In this document: positions 35,685-47,060 of the stretch, one piece after another
How the letters are laid out: every line of letters begins with the position of its first letter
How positions within the stretch are numbered: the stretch's first letter is position 1
From: Anaspis maculata
Lineage: Eukaryota > Arthropoda > Insecta > Coleoptera > Scraptiidae
Reading direction: 5' to 3'
Assembly (NCBI GenBank): GCA_949128115.1
Contig: OX421968.1
Coordinates: 52,531,423-52,595,422 of the forward strand
DNA length: 64,000 nucleotides
Made by a program: the position numbers and the translations under genes
The notes under the pieces: generated by a model
What the model was told of the DNA's origin: nothing
The model's input: the letters and a program-made list of their open reading frames with translations, nothing else
Database searches by the model: none

Positions 35685-36680
35685 AAAATTGTTGGAAGTT
35701 GCACTTTTTTCTTATGGGGGCGGAAGCTGGAGGCGGCGCCATATCAAAAGTAGCCTATACTTTCCCATTTTTAGTCAGCTATCCATTTTAGTCAGCTATC
35801 CATATAGCGGAAGAATTGGATCGTTATGTCTTTGGGTTTGTGTTTTTCATTTATCTCTTACCTTAAGGGCAGCGTTTGGGGGCGGCAGCATTCGGCAAAG
35901 TAACTGTTGCACAGTTTGAGTTGGGAGTTTCTAAATGTTTAAGGAAATATGACAATCAGTGAAAATTGTGAAAGTTGTTTTTTTTTGTTTGGGGGGCGGA
36001 AGCTGGAGGCGACGGTTAATCAAAAGTGGCCTATCTCTTCCCATTTTTAGTAAGCTATCTATATAGCGAAAAAAATAGATCGCTATGTCTTCAGGTTTAT
36101 GTTTTACATTTATCTCTACTTTGGGGGCGGCGTGTGGGAGCGGCAGAGTTTGGCAAAGAAATTCTTGCACAGTTTGAGTTTACAGTTTCTGAATGTTGAG
36201 GTAACATCAACATCTGAATGAGTCTAAATTGTTGAAAGTTGCACTTTTTTTCTTTTGGGGGCGGAAGCTGGAGGCGGCGCCATAACACAAGTAGCCTATC
36301 CTTTCCCATTTTTAGTCAGCTATCCATTTTAATCAGCTATCCATGTAGCGGAAGAATTAGATCGTTACGGTCTTCGGGTTCATGTTTTTCATTTATCTCT
36401 TACTTTGGGGGCGGCGTGTGGGAGCGGCAGCGTTCGGCTAAGCAAATGTTGCACAATTTGAGTTGGCAGTTTTAAAATGTTTGAGAGAACATCTCAATCA
36501 GTGACATTTGTGAAAGTTGCACTATTTGTCGTTTGGGGGCGGAATCTGGGGGCGGCGACTAACCAAAAGTAGCCTATCCTTTTCCATTTTTAGTCAGCTG
36601 TCCATATACCGAAAGAATTAGATCGCTATGTCTTCGGGTTTATGTATTTCATTTTAAAGTGATTGGGGGCGGTTTTTAGC
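35685..36680 (+). repeat. Tandem repeat, about 270-bp unit, four copies
   Basis: GGGGGCGGAAGCTGGAGGCG occurs near 35716, 35993, 36257 and (varied) 36535. Each unit continues with AGCCTATCCTTTCCCATTTT and GCGGAAGAATTAGATCG and ends in a GGCGGC-rich stretch. Units differ by about 10-15 percent, so the array is old. G-rich runs alternate with AT-rich parts. Confidence 0.85.
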
Positions 36681-37421
36681 AATTTTTTCATATCGGCGGC
36701 GCATATTGAAGGCGGAATATTTCTGGGCTTACGTTTATAAGTGGCAACTATAACTACGTTTCCATGGAGAATTGAAATCGATTTGAAAACGGTATCGGGA
36801 TTGAAAACTGCATGTAAACACTTGCAGAACTGTATCCAAATCGATTTGAGTCTCAAGGTCGATTCGGCAAATTCTGGGATCGTATCGGGATCGGATGGAA
36901 ATAATACTCATGGAAACCCAATCGGATTGGATCGAGACCAGAGCTGGGCCGGGTACTGATAAATTGTACTTGAGTACCGGGTACCGGGTACTTGTCATAA
37001 TTGAAGAGAGAGTACAGAGTACCGAGTACTTTACTCATTGCACATCCTGTCGAGTACAGTACTTCGAGTACAGTACTTCGAGTACAAGTACTCGAATTTC
37101 ACGGGTACTTTTTCCGAGTACATGTTTTCCACCCTCACTTTCACACCAAATTGTATAAAGCGAGTTCAAAAACAATGTATAAGCACTTGTTTTGAAAATG
37201 TTTTGAGTGCACTAACCAAATTTTCAGAAAAACATAAGAAACAGTTCCTATTACATGTTTTACAGATTTACTTCAGTTATGGTCGATTTTGTGATGATTC
37301 TCCATCACGACAGGAACATTGTAGTATACAGGGTGATTCAAAGGTGTCGGATCATCTTGAAGGTGCGTACCCAATATTGGGGTGTAGTGGAGTGCTGGAA
37401 ACTCGTTGAAATTTTTTTTTC

Positions 37422-38000
37422 TTGTTACTTTCCCGGCCCCCCACGAACTCGGAGGGAAAGTATTGTAATCGTGCAGAAAAAAAGTTTTGGGATTACGCCG
37501 GATATATCCATTTTGAGGTTTTTCAAGACGATTGAGACTATTTCCAGAATGATGTTTGTCCGTGAGTGTGTATGTCTGTGATCTTCCACGATAACTGCCG
37601 AAACGTTGATCCGATCGACTTGAAACTTGGTATGCAGACGGGGTTTCACCCTGGAATGACCGGATTAGTTTTTGGCTGTCATTTGTCAAACAGAAGTGTC
37701 ACTATCAGAAAATGACAGAAGCTATATCTCACGGAACTTGACTTTCGATATGTCATTTGAAAGCCCTTAAAAAACTGTATTCAGAACAGTTGAAAGTATT
37801 TCCCTATCTGTTATCTGTCAAATTATAAAAAATGCCAAAGTCCGAAACTTTGCCATTTATTTATTCAAAATCCATACGACATATTTGAACCAAACTTGGC
37901 AGGAAGCAACATTACCAAAGAATCAAACTAATGCTGAAGTTGGAGTTTCCCATCATTCACCAGCCGAGCGCTATGAATTTTCAAAGTTTGGCCTGGCCGA
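37422..38000 (+). repeat. Dispersed repeat, TACTTTCC family, copy 2
   Basis: Begins TTACTTTCCCGGCCCCCC, then GAGGGAAAGTATTGTAATCG, GCCGGATATATCC and, after a short GT-rich stretch in place of the long microsatellite, GATCTTCCACGATAACTGCC. Most like copy 3 at its 5' end. Confidence 0.75.
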
Positions 38001-38989
38001 ATTCAGCCGGGCTTGCCTGTTGCTCGAATTTTGGCCTACTCAATTTTCTTAGCAACCAGACCGGTACGTTTCTGTTACATTGACGTATCCATCGTGATCC
38101 CTGGTATCTATGTCAAAGTGACAAAATAATTATGGATACAGGCAGATCTCGGTGTGTTTCTTTTTATCGTTTAAGACAACAGTGTGCTCCGATCCTTTGT
38201 GTCTTCAAGTATCGTTTTGGGGGGCTCCGTGAACCCCCTTGTGTTTTCTGTAGCTTTAGCAACTCCAGTATGCCCATCCCGTTTTGGCGTATACCTACGT
38301 TCAATCTCGAATGTGTCCAGTTCCCTTGTATGATTCGGTACCAGGGCCCCATGTTTTCTTACTACCGTTCAAAGCCCTGATGGGGCCCCCACTTGTGATA
38401 ATCAGATTTTGCCGTTCCAGGCCAAGCGACGCCGTTATGTCTTCTTGGGTTGGTTGAAGCTCTATGGTGTCTACGGGTGTCTCATGGAGTCCCACTGAGC
38501 TCCTCTCTCGTCTTTTCAGTCTTGAGAACTATTGTGCCGTCAGGTGTGTTCCGGACCTGCTCTTTTTAAGGGCTCGAAGCCTCATTCCACATGTCGTTTG
38601 GGGCCCTGAAGTTCAAATAATAAGAACTCCCGCCAGGTATTCTATACCCGTGAACCGATTTTCACCAAATATTTTTTTAACAATCGGTAATTGGTTCTTG
38701 GATATTCTCCAACCATTTTTCGTCCAATCTTCTGAATTATTTTGGTTGAAAAACAACCGTCTCTCTATGGAACTAAATGTTCTGATGGATGAGGTTCTAC
38801 AGCGCCTTGAACCTTGAACCGCAGTGCTTTATTGTGATGTGTGTATCCGAGTTAGTTTTCCTGGATGGTTGCTGGACTGGATCGATTTTTTCTTCAGTTT
38901 CACAATCATTTGATATGTAATCGTGCAGATTTAACTGTTCTGCCAACAACTGTCCAACAATGATTGCAGAATGCCGTCGCTCGGCTTGT

Positions 38990-41105
38990 CTACCCAAGCT
39001 CTAAATTGAAGATATAGGGTTGAAATTTGACACAATGATGCGATGCAGTAAAAGTCCTTATCAAGTTTGTGTAATTTTATCATCATATCTGAAGTAGAAA
39101 CAAAAATTTTAATACGAGACTAGCATTGCAATCTTGAGATATCATACAAGAGTGAACTACCTAGTTCTGCCTTTGGATTAAGTATTTCATCACCTTGGAC
39201 CTAACCTGTCACTTGTTCTGCCCGCTTAACAATGGATGCAGGTTGCTTGCTAAACGCTCAACTCAATAGAATTTTTTCACAATTTCCAAATCGATTCCTC
39301 TCCCTCCCGAAGGGACACTTCGATCAAAATCATTACTGACGTCTCTGGATACCGCCGGGAAAGTTTTGTGTCGCCCCACATACTTGATATACGATCGCGC
39401 AAAATGAACGGTTCTGCCACGATATCTGTGTAATTGTTGGTCCGATCAAATCGGAATCAGGAACGGAAGCATAATTCAAATCTGGAATGAGCTGATTGAA
39501 CTATGGGTAAATATTTCTTACTGGAAAGCCCTCAGATGGCACATTGGGCTTGGACTTGTCTGCCTAAGCTCTAAATTGAAGATATAGACTTGAAATCTGA
39601 CACACAGATGCAGTAAGGGTCCTAAATCAAATTTGCCTAAGTTGATCACGATGTCTGAGCTAGAAACAAAAATTTAATAAGGAACCAGCAATGCTCTCTT
39701 GAGCTTCAGCCACATCTAGCTTCGTAGTTCTACCTGTCGAAATATTTCATCACCTTGGAAACCTTACAACCTGTTACTTGTTCTGTAGGCCCGACAATGG
39801 ATGCAGGATGCTTGCTCAACGCCTAACTCAATAAAAAAATTCCATAGATTTCCAAATCGAATCCTCCCCCTCCCGAAGGGACACTTCGATCAAAATCATT
39901 ACTGACGTCTCTGGATACCGCCGGGAAAGTTTTGTGTCGCCCCACAACAGATTTACTTAATATACGATCGCGCAAAATGAACGGTTCTGCCACGATATCT
40001 GTGTAATTGTTGGTCCGATCAAATCGGAATCAGGAACGGAAGCATAATTCAAGTCTGGAATGAGCTGATTGAACTATGGCTAAATAATTCTCACTGGAAG
40101 GCCCTCAGATGGCACATTGGGCTTGGACCTGTCTTCCCAAGCCCTAAATTGAAGATATAGATCTGAAATCTAACACACAGATGCAGTAAGGGTCCTAAAT
40201 CAAGTTTGCCTAATTTGATCACGATGTCTGAACTAGAAACAAAAATTTAATAAGGAACCAGCAATGCTTACTTGAGATCAGCAACAATTAGCTTCCTAGT
40301 TCTACCTTTCAAAATATTTCATCACCTTGGAAACCTAACAACCTGTTACTTGTTCTGTAGGCCCGACAATGGATGCAGGATGCTTGCTCAACGCCTAACT
40401 CAATAAAAAAGTTCCATAGATTTCCAAATAGAATTCTCCCCCTCCCGAAGGGACACTTCAATTAAAATCATCACTGACGTCCCTGGATACCGCCGGGAAA
40501 GTTTTGTGTCGCCCCACAACAGATTCACTTCATAATGCGATCGCGCAAATCAAACGGTTCTGCCACGATAACTATTAAATTATTGATCGGATTAAATCAA
40601 AATCAGGTACGAAAGCGTAAGTTCAGCCTGGAATGACCTGATTAGACTTTGAGTGAATGATTTTGATCGAAAGTGCTCAGGTGCCACATTGGGTTTGGGC
40701 TTGTCTGCTCAAGCTCTGAATTGAAGATAATAGAGTTGAAATTTGACACACAGATGCAGAAAGTTTTCAATCAAGCTTGTGTAATTTCGTCATCATGTTT
40801 GAAGTGGAAACAAAAATTTTAATGAGGAACCTGCATTGCATTCTTCAGATTCCGCAACAATTAGCTCCCCAGTTCTTCATACATTACGAAATATTTTATC
40901 ACCTTGAAAACCTAAGAACCTGTCACTTGTTCTGTCGGCCCGACAATGGATGCAGGATGCTCGCTAAACGCTCAACTCACTAGAACTTTTTCAATCAACT
41001 TCTCAATTAAATCCCACTTTCCCGGAGGGACGCCTGAATCAAAATCCTTACTGACGTCCCTGGATACCGCCGGGAAAGTTTTGTGTCGCCCCACAACAGA
41101 TTTCT
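38990..41105 (+). repeat. Satellite-like tandem repeat, about 571-bp unit, 3.7 copies
   Basis: AAGCTCTAAATTGAAGATAT starts at 38996, 39566, 40139 (GCCC variant) and 40711, and TACCGCCGGGAAAGTTTTGT occurs once in each unit. The spacing of 570-573 bp is constant. Units 2 and 3 are the most alike. Related single copies occur near 33240-33640 and 38620-38760, so the unit is also dispersed. Contains CCGATCAAATCGGAAT, a motif related to the TACTTTCC family. Confidence 0.9.
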
Positions 41106-41106
41106 A

Positions 41107-41505
41107 ATTTTGAAGTTATGAAGGGACAAAAGTTAGTCCTTCGATCGCTTCTATATTCGTTGTTTCAAAAGATTTTAGTAACCTGTTTATGGAAAACAAT
41201 GAGTACAAAAAATGAACCTCTGAATCTGTAATGAATTCCAGTTTTGTACACAGGGTGAGTCATGAATCCTGAAAATTATTTTCTTCTAAAAGTACTTGCA
41301 AACAGTCACATTGGTACTATAACCTATAACCTATGTGCAGTACAATAAAACACAATTCATTTCAATATAATTCTTGTGCTTCTGTTTTTTAAGGAAAACT
41401 AAATTTTTGTAGTTTCTCCATAAACAGCTTGCTGAAACCTTTTGAAACCACGAAAATAGAAGCGATCGGAGGACCAACTTTTGTTTCCCAATAACTTCAA
41501 AATTA
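41107..41505. repeat. Small inverted repeat
   Basis: AATTTTGAAGTTATGAAGGG at the left and its mirror ending at about 41505, with GATCGCTTCTATATTCGT against ACGAAAATAGAAGCGATCG in between. Abuts the tandem array on the left. A CAGGGTGAGTCATGAATCC end motif lies at its centre. Confidence 0.65.
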
Positions 41506-41565
41506 AAAAACGTAGAATTTTTTTTACAACTTTTCAGCATTCTACCTCGCATTCTACTACACCTT

Positions 41566-43475
41566 TATACAGGGTGTTGCATGAGGAAACCGACATAGCT
41601 TAAGGGTAGGTCCAGTTTTTCTAGGGGAACTAGGATCTCGCTTTGAAATTTTCCTATCGCTTTTCGTTTTGATGTTACAGGGTGAATCATGTATTTTGTC
41701 GAAGTTTTTGATGAGCTATATCTTCCGAATGACTTACTGGATTGGACTGAAATTTGATAGGTATGATCTTCTAATGATAGCTAATACATTGCATCATAAA
41801 GTTGTTCAGAAGTTCCAGGACCGGACTGATTTTTTTTATTTTCAAAGTTTTTGTTGGAAAAGTCATATTTTTCAATGTTTTTTTGCAAAACCAGTATCAG
41901 ATTCAGAAACATCAGAAAAAATGCTACAAGGAACATCCTTCAATTTCTTCGGCACACCCGAAGTCTTCCCAGAAAAAAATATCTTTTGAGATTAGGGTCG
42001 GCTGCGATCTAGTGAAAATCAGTCTAGCACGCATTCTTTCACGGATCTTTGAGATGTTCATCCTCTAATTTAATGCTGTCACGGTTTTTTTCACTTTCCC
42101 ACATTAGTATCACTTGGTACGGCAAAAAAGACAAAAGTCCAGGACCGGAATCAAGTCTAGTGAACATTATTTCTAAAAATCCGATTTTTCAGTATTTAGT
42201 TGGAAAATTACAGCACAAAGTTATGGTGAAGTGGCTGAAAAATGCTCTTTTGTCTGCATTTGGAACTTTGGGTCACTTTAGAAACCAGCTAAACAAATTT
42301 CTCCTTTTGTTGATGTCAATAATACAAAAAATTATTTCTGAAACTTTTCGCGAACAAAATAAAAAGAAGCAAGAATGATAATTATTCAGAAACGTAATTT
42401 TAATGTGTAAAAAACGAACAATATCAATGTTTTTATGTTATGGTTATGTTAATGTTCATCAAATTTCGGAAAAATTTTTTTGTATTCTTGAAATCAACAA
42501 AAGGAGAAATTTGTTTAGCTGGTTTCTAAAGTGACCTAAAGTTCCAAATGCAGACAAGAGAGAAATTATTTCCGAAATTTGATAAACATTAACATAAACA
42601 TAACATACAAACATTGATATTGCTTGTTTTCTACAAATTAAAATTACGTTTCTGAATAATTATCATTCTTGCTTCTTTTTATTTTGTTCGCGAAAAGTTT
42701 CGGAAATAATTTTTTGTATTCTTGAAATCAACAAAAGGAGAAATTTGTTTAGCTGGTTTCTAAAGTGACCTAAAGTTCCAAATGCAGACAAAAGAGCATT
42801 TTTCAGTCACTTCACCATAACTTTGTGCTGTAATTTTCCAACTAAATACTGAAAAATCGGATTTTTAGAAATAATGTTCACTAGACTTGATTCCGGTCCT
42901 GGACTTTTGTCTTTTTTGCCGTACCAAGTGATACTAATGTGGAAAAGTGAAAAAAACCGTGACAGCATTAAATTAGAGGATGAACATCTCAAAGATCCGT
43001 GAAAGAATGCGTACTAGACTGATTTTCACTAGATCGCAGCCGACCCTAATCACAAAAGATATTTTTTTCTGGGAAGACTTTGGGTGTGCCGAAGAAATTG
43101 AAGGATGTTCCTTGTAGCATTTTTTCTGGTGTTTCTGAATCTGACACTGGTTTTTCAAAAAAACATTGAAAAATATGACTTTTCTAACAAAAACTTTGAA
43201 AATAAAAAAAATCAGTCCGGCCCTGAAACTTCTGAACAACTTTATGATGCAATGTATTAGCTATCATTGGAAAATCATACTAATCAAATTTCAGTCCAAT
43301 TCAATAAGCCATTCGGAAGATATAGCTCATCAAAAACTTCGACAAAATACATGATTCACCCTGTAACATCAAAACGAAAAGCGATAGAAAAATTTCAAAG
43401 CGAGATCCTAGTTCCCCTAGAAAAACTGGACCTACCCTTAAGCTATGTCGGTTTCCTCATGCAACACCCTGTATA
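41566..43475. mobile_element. 1.9 kb near-perfect palindrome, TATACAGGGTGTTGC ends
   Basis: Each half of about 900 bp is almost identical to the reverse complement of the other, starting TATACAGGGTGTTGCATGAG. The open frames at 41802-42068 plus and 42973-43239 minus are the same frame in the two arms, with a few changes, and are not evidence of a gene. A TACAGGGTGAATCATG motif recurs about 110 bp inside each end. Centre near 42520. TATA borders both ends. Confidence 0.88.
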
Positions 43476-44095
43476 ACGCACCTTCAGGATGGTCCTACAC
43501 GTTTGAATTATCCTGTATATTCTAATCTCGATTCTAATTTGTATTGAGGCAAAGGAGCAACATGACAGTGTTAACTCAGAGGGTGAAATCGCAAACAAAT
43601 CACTTATGCTCTTTTTAAAAACAAGTGGATCAAACGAAGAATATAGGACCTGTTGGATTTTCTCCGCATATCAGACATGAAAATAGTTTATTATCTTATA
43701 TTTTATAACTAACATTAGCTATTCTGTTGCATTCTACCTTCACTACTTTTGCACCCTGTAAAAAACAAAACAAACGCACTCGCACATACATAGAGTATAG
43801 ACAAATCCAGACTTGTGTAAAGTATTCGGAAAATGTACTCGCATGGGAGATACCAGTACCGGGTACTTATACCAAATATGTTACGGGTACGAGTACCGAG
43901 TACTTCATTGAAAATGTACTCGAGTACCGGGTACAGAGTACCCAAAATGTACTTAGAGTACAGTGTTCGAGTACTTGTACTCGAGTACTGCCCAGCTCTG
44001 CGAGACATCGACAAACAGAAACTGATACAAAACAATGAGTAAAACCGCTGTTCTGGTCGCATCGAGGGTCGCATTCATACTTGCACCTGGAGGAA

Positions 44096-44120
44096 CGGAC
44101 GGACGGACGGACGGACGGAC
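44096..44120 (+). repeat. (GGAC)n microsatellite
   Basis: Six uninterrupted GGAC units. Confidence 0.95.
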
Positions 44121-44772
44121 AAAGCGGTTGCAATAGCGATTTTCATCAAGATGGAAAATGCGCTAAAAACCTTGCCATTTCCATTTATCTGGATTTGGAA
44201 AGAAATCCGACAGCGGCGGAGTGCTATAAAGTCTGCTTTATACTCTGCGACTCTGATTGCAACGACTTTAGCGAGTTTAGCACCTCGCTGCCGTTTTGAA
44301 TTCCCTCAAAATTTCAATTGACGAAATACACGAGGGTTTCTTAAAGTCCAGCTATACAGCCAGCCAGTGAGCGATCTGGCAAACTCCATACCTGTTCATG
44401 GATCATATGGCACAAAACTTGAAGCTTCCAGTTTCAATTTTCGCTTGAAACTAATGACGTCAGTCAAGTACTTTGGGAGGAAAGTTCTCACGAAATCAGG
44501 TTACTACTTTTGGCGGACCCTGTAATTCTTTCCTTTGTATACAAGGTGATCACGCGAGAATCAAAAGTGAACGGGATATAGGTAGGTGATTGTGTACCTC
44601 CCATGAATATTGGAATATTTCTAAGACCGACAAGACACTGCTGTAACAGGTACACAAACAAGGGTTGCCACTTCTGGCTAGCAAAGGAATAGGCGGCATC
44701 GCCGACTACGAAACGAAAAGCCGGCAGTGTGCATTATTAAATGTCATCCACTTGGTGCCGGCTACAATACAC

Positions 44773-44790
44773 GTAGCCGGGGCCGGCTAC
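44773..44790. repeat. GTAGCCGG / CCGGCTAC hairpin in a shared G/C-rich repeat
   Basis: Part of a block of about 55 bp from CACTTGGTGCCGGCTACAA to CGGAGGCACTTCC that is repeated almost exactly at 58515-58585. Confidence 0.7.
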
Positions 44791-44939
44791 GGAGGCACTT
44801 CCTATTATTATTATTAATATTATTATTTCGAAAAATTTTCGGCTGCGGCGGTCATTTCCTGTTGTGCCCACCACTGATTTTTTGGGCCCAGACCTGGCCC
44901 ACCCCACATTAAAAGTCTAGCTCCGTGCCTGGCTATTAC

Positions 44940-47060
44940 AGTTGTAACACTGCCATAGACTGGTTAAACATTTAATAGAGTGCTTGTTAAAAAAAGCTTT
45001 CGTTTGGATACAACAAGGCAAAGCATGTAGAACTGAAGAAATATTGTTACGGAAATGGGACTCATCGGAGAAAGTCACAAATTCTTGAACCGACTTTAGT
45101 CATTCATGTTTTCAGATACAACTTGCATTGGAATAAGAGAAAAAAAACAAATTTGAGCGTTTCGTTTCACTTATTTTGCGTGAAACGGCTCGGAGCTTGA
45201 AGTTTTGTGCTATGAAGAGATAAAACTTGCCCAGATCACTGACTCACTGGCTATAGAGCTGAACTTTTGGAAAGCCCCGTCATTTTCGTTTATTTGACTT
45301 TGGAGAGAAATTCGACAGCGGCGGAGTCTTGGGTCGCTCCAACACATCAAGCGAAATGAGGAAAGAATGAGGGACACTGGAATAGGTTATCTTGGCACAA
45401 GGATGTTAATGTTGAGTCCGAAAGCTGACATTTACACCCCTCCTGTCGTCTGAATCCTTTGCAAAATAAAATAAACGAATATAACGAGGCTTCCTTGAAG
45501 AACAGCTCTGCAACTAGTAAAGGATCTGACAAGTTCCATCTGTTCATATAGCACAAAACTTGAAGCTTCAAGTTTAACTAGGAATTATTAACGTGAGTCA
45601 TCCTAGAATTCGAGGTCGGAATCGCTCCCACTAATCTGGATTTTTGTATACATGTCCATCAAACAGCCCTCTTCCAATTGGCGATAAAAAAATTTCTGAG
45701 ACCCTGCCATTTTGAAAAATCAAACTTGAATTTTTCAATTTTTTATAACTCACGAAGTACCTGACGGAATTGGCCCAAATTTTGTTTTCAATTAAAGTGT
45801 TTCACAATAATTTGATAGATCATGAAAAGTACCGGCTGCAGACAGGGACGCAATCTGAAAAAAATTAAATAAATCTGCCTAGTCCTTCGAGCATATAGTT
45901 AGGAAACTGGGATTTTCAAATGACGTGGACTAAGCTCAACATCTGAACACATGCATAAGGATCCCCCTCACACTTATCACAAACTTCTCGAAGTTTGTCC
46001 CGAAGAAGAAGGCAAAGCCATCTTGAAAATAAGTGTCATCTTCTCGAAAAAATTTTATAGTGAAGTAGTTACATTTTTATCGACGTGTGAAATCTGTAAT
46101 GAAAATTGATTTTTTATTGCTAAACAGTTTCTGTACTGTAAAAGAAAAATTACAGATGTTGCAAAATGGCAGAAAACTTTAAGAGAAAAATTTCCACGAA
46201 ATAAGCTTAGTAGATTTTGCGGACTTTGTACTAAGAGTAGAAACTACATCAACAGCAGTGGTAGTTGTAGCACAAGAAGTAGAAAAGAGTAAAAAGACCG
46301 ATGGATTGTCTGATAAGGAGATGAAACATTCGATTTGAAATATTCAGTATTTTCTGCCTCAGTGAATACCTTCAACTGAATCACCTAGCATTTTAATTAG
46401 TTCACTAAGCCGCCATCCCGCGTCTGTTTGTAAATTTGTAATTCCAGTGCTTAGCAACTGAAACTGAAAACGCCCCAGTGCTCTTACTTGAAAACCTCCA
46501 ATTTTAGCGCTTTGAATTCCGATCCAAACAACTGAAAAACTAACAAGCAGAACAACGTGTATTAAACAAACCCACTAAGACTACACCGCACCATGGCGTC
46601 ATTTTACATCAGGCATTTTTTGCCTGTAAACTGAGAGGACAGGACAGGGGAGGTGAGGTGAACACCCCATCATGCTTTGGCCCCTCCATCATCCAATCAC
46701 TTTTTAGAAAACTTGTAAAAATAACTTTGGCTCGTTCCACACTTGCGTTTCTGAAGTAAAATCCACTGGAACTTTGAGATATTATCGTGGGTATTATGTT
46801 TGTCGCGAAATTGTTTGAATGGTTTTATAATTTTTTTTTCGCGATTTTGATGGCCTATCGATCACTTCACCGTTACATGTTCACCGTTATTGTTGTTGAA
46901 TCTCTTCCTTGTTAGATGACTGAATGTTAATTTAAATCACGAATTGCTTATTAGCGCACTTTCCCGAAAGAGAATGACGCTTTTAGCTGCACTCTGTCGG
47001 TCTGTCAGTCCGTGTCCGTCACAGGAACTACTCCTCATTAGGCAAAGGAGCTATAGATCT
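44940..47060. other. No recognisable gene
   Basis: Only short unrelated open frames. 45190-45600 shares blocks with 44150-44450, for example AGCACAAAACTTGAAGCTTC and CGACAGCGGCGGAGT, partly inverted, so it is an old duplicated repeat. 46970-47060 leads into the next palindrome. Confidence 0.45.

Larger units (their letters stand above)
37325..43519. mobile_element. Long-TIR element, TATACAGGGTGATTCAAA ends, with nested repeats
   Basis: Left end TATACAGGGTGATTCAAAGG, then TGTCGGATCATCTTGAAGG, and a GTGCGTA inner edge. The right end is the mirror with a few changes (ACGCACCTTCAGGATGGTCC, then TTTGAATTATCCTGTATA). Between them lie a TACTTTCC repeat copy, the 571-bp tandem array and two palindromes, which must have entered later. 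Confidence 0.7.
36939..44000. mobile_element. hAT-like element with GAGTAC-rich ends, about 7 kb with inserts
   Basis: Ends CAGAGCTGGGC and GCCCAGCTCTG are inverted repeats, a known hAT-type terminus. Both subterminal regions repeat GAGTACCGGGTAC and GAGTACTTG many times (36955-37125 and 43855-43990). CGAGAC flanks both sides (36933-36938, 44001-44006), 6 bp rather than the usual 8. The middle from 37325 to 43519 is a separate nested element. Confidence 0.75.
33959..44931. mobile_element. hAT-type element of about 11 kb, swollen by nested insertions
   Basis: Ends CAGGCACGGAGCTA and TAGCTCCGTGCCTG are exact inverted repeats. Flanking 8-mers are GCTATTGC (33951-33958) and GCTATTAC (44932-44939), 7 of 8 identical. 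Own sequence is probably about 33959-34137, 35326-36932 and 44007-44931. Inside are the tRNA-headed inverted repeat 34143-35320 and the hAT-like element 36939-44000, which itself contains further insertions. A short N-terminal transposase-like piece at 35493 may be its own gene remnant. Confidence 0.75.

Noticed and set aside
36939..37160. Promoter or protein-binding array of GAGTAC sites
   Set aside because: The repeats are confined to the two ends of one hAT-like element and fit subterminal transposase-binding repeats better than a host regulatory array.
41802..43239. Two similar 88-residue proteins on opposite strands
   Set aside because: They are the same frame in the two arms of a palindrome. 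No start context, domain or codon pattern supports translation.
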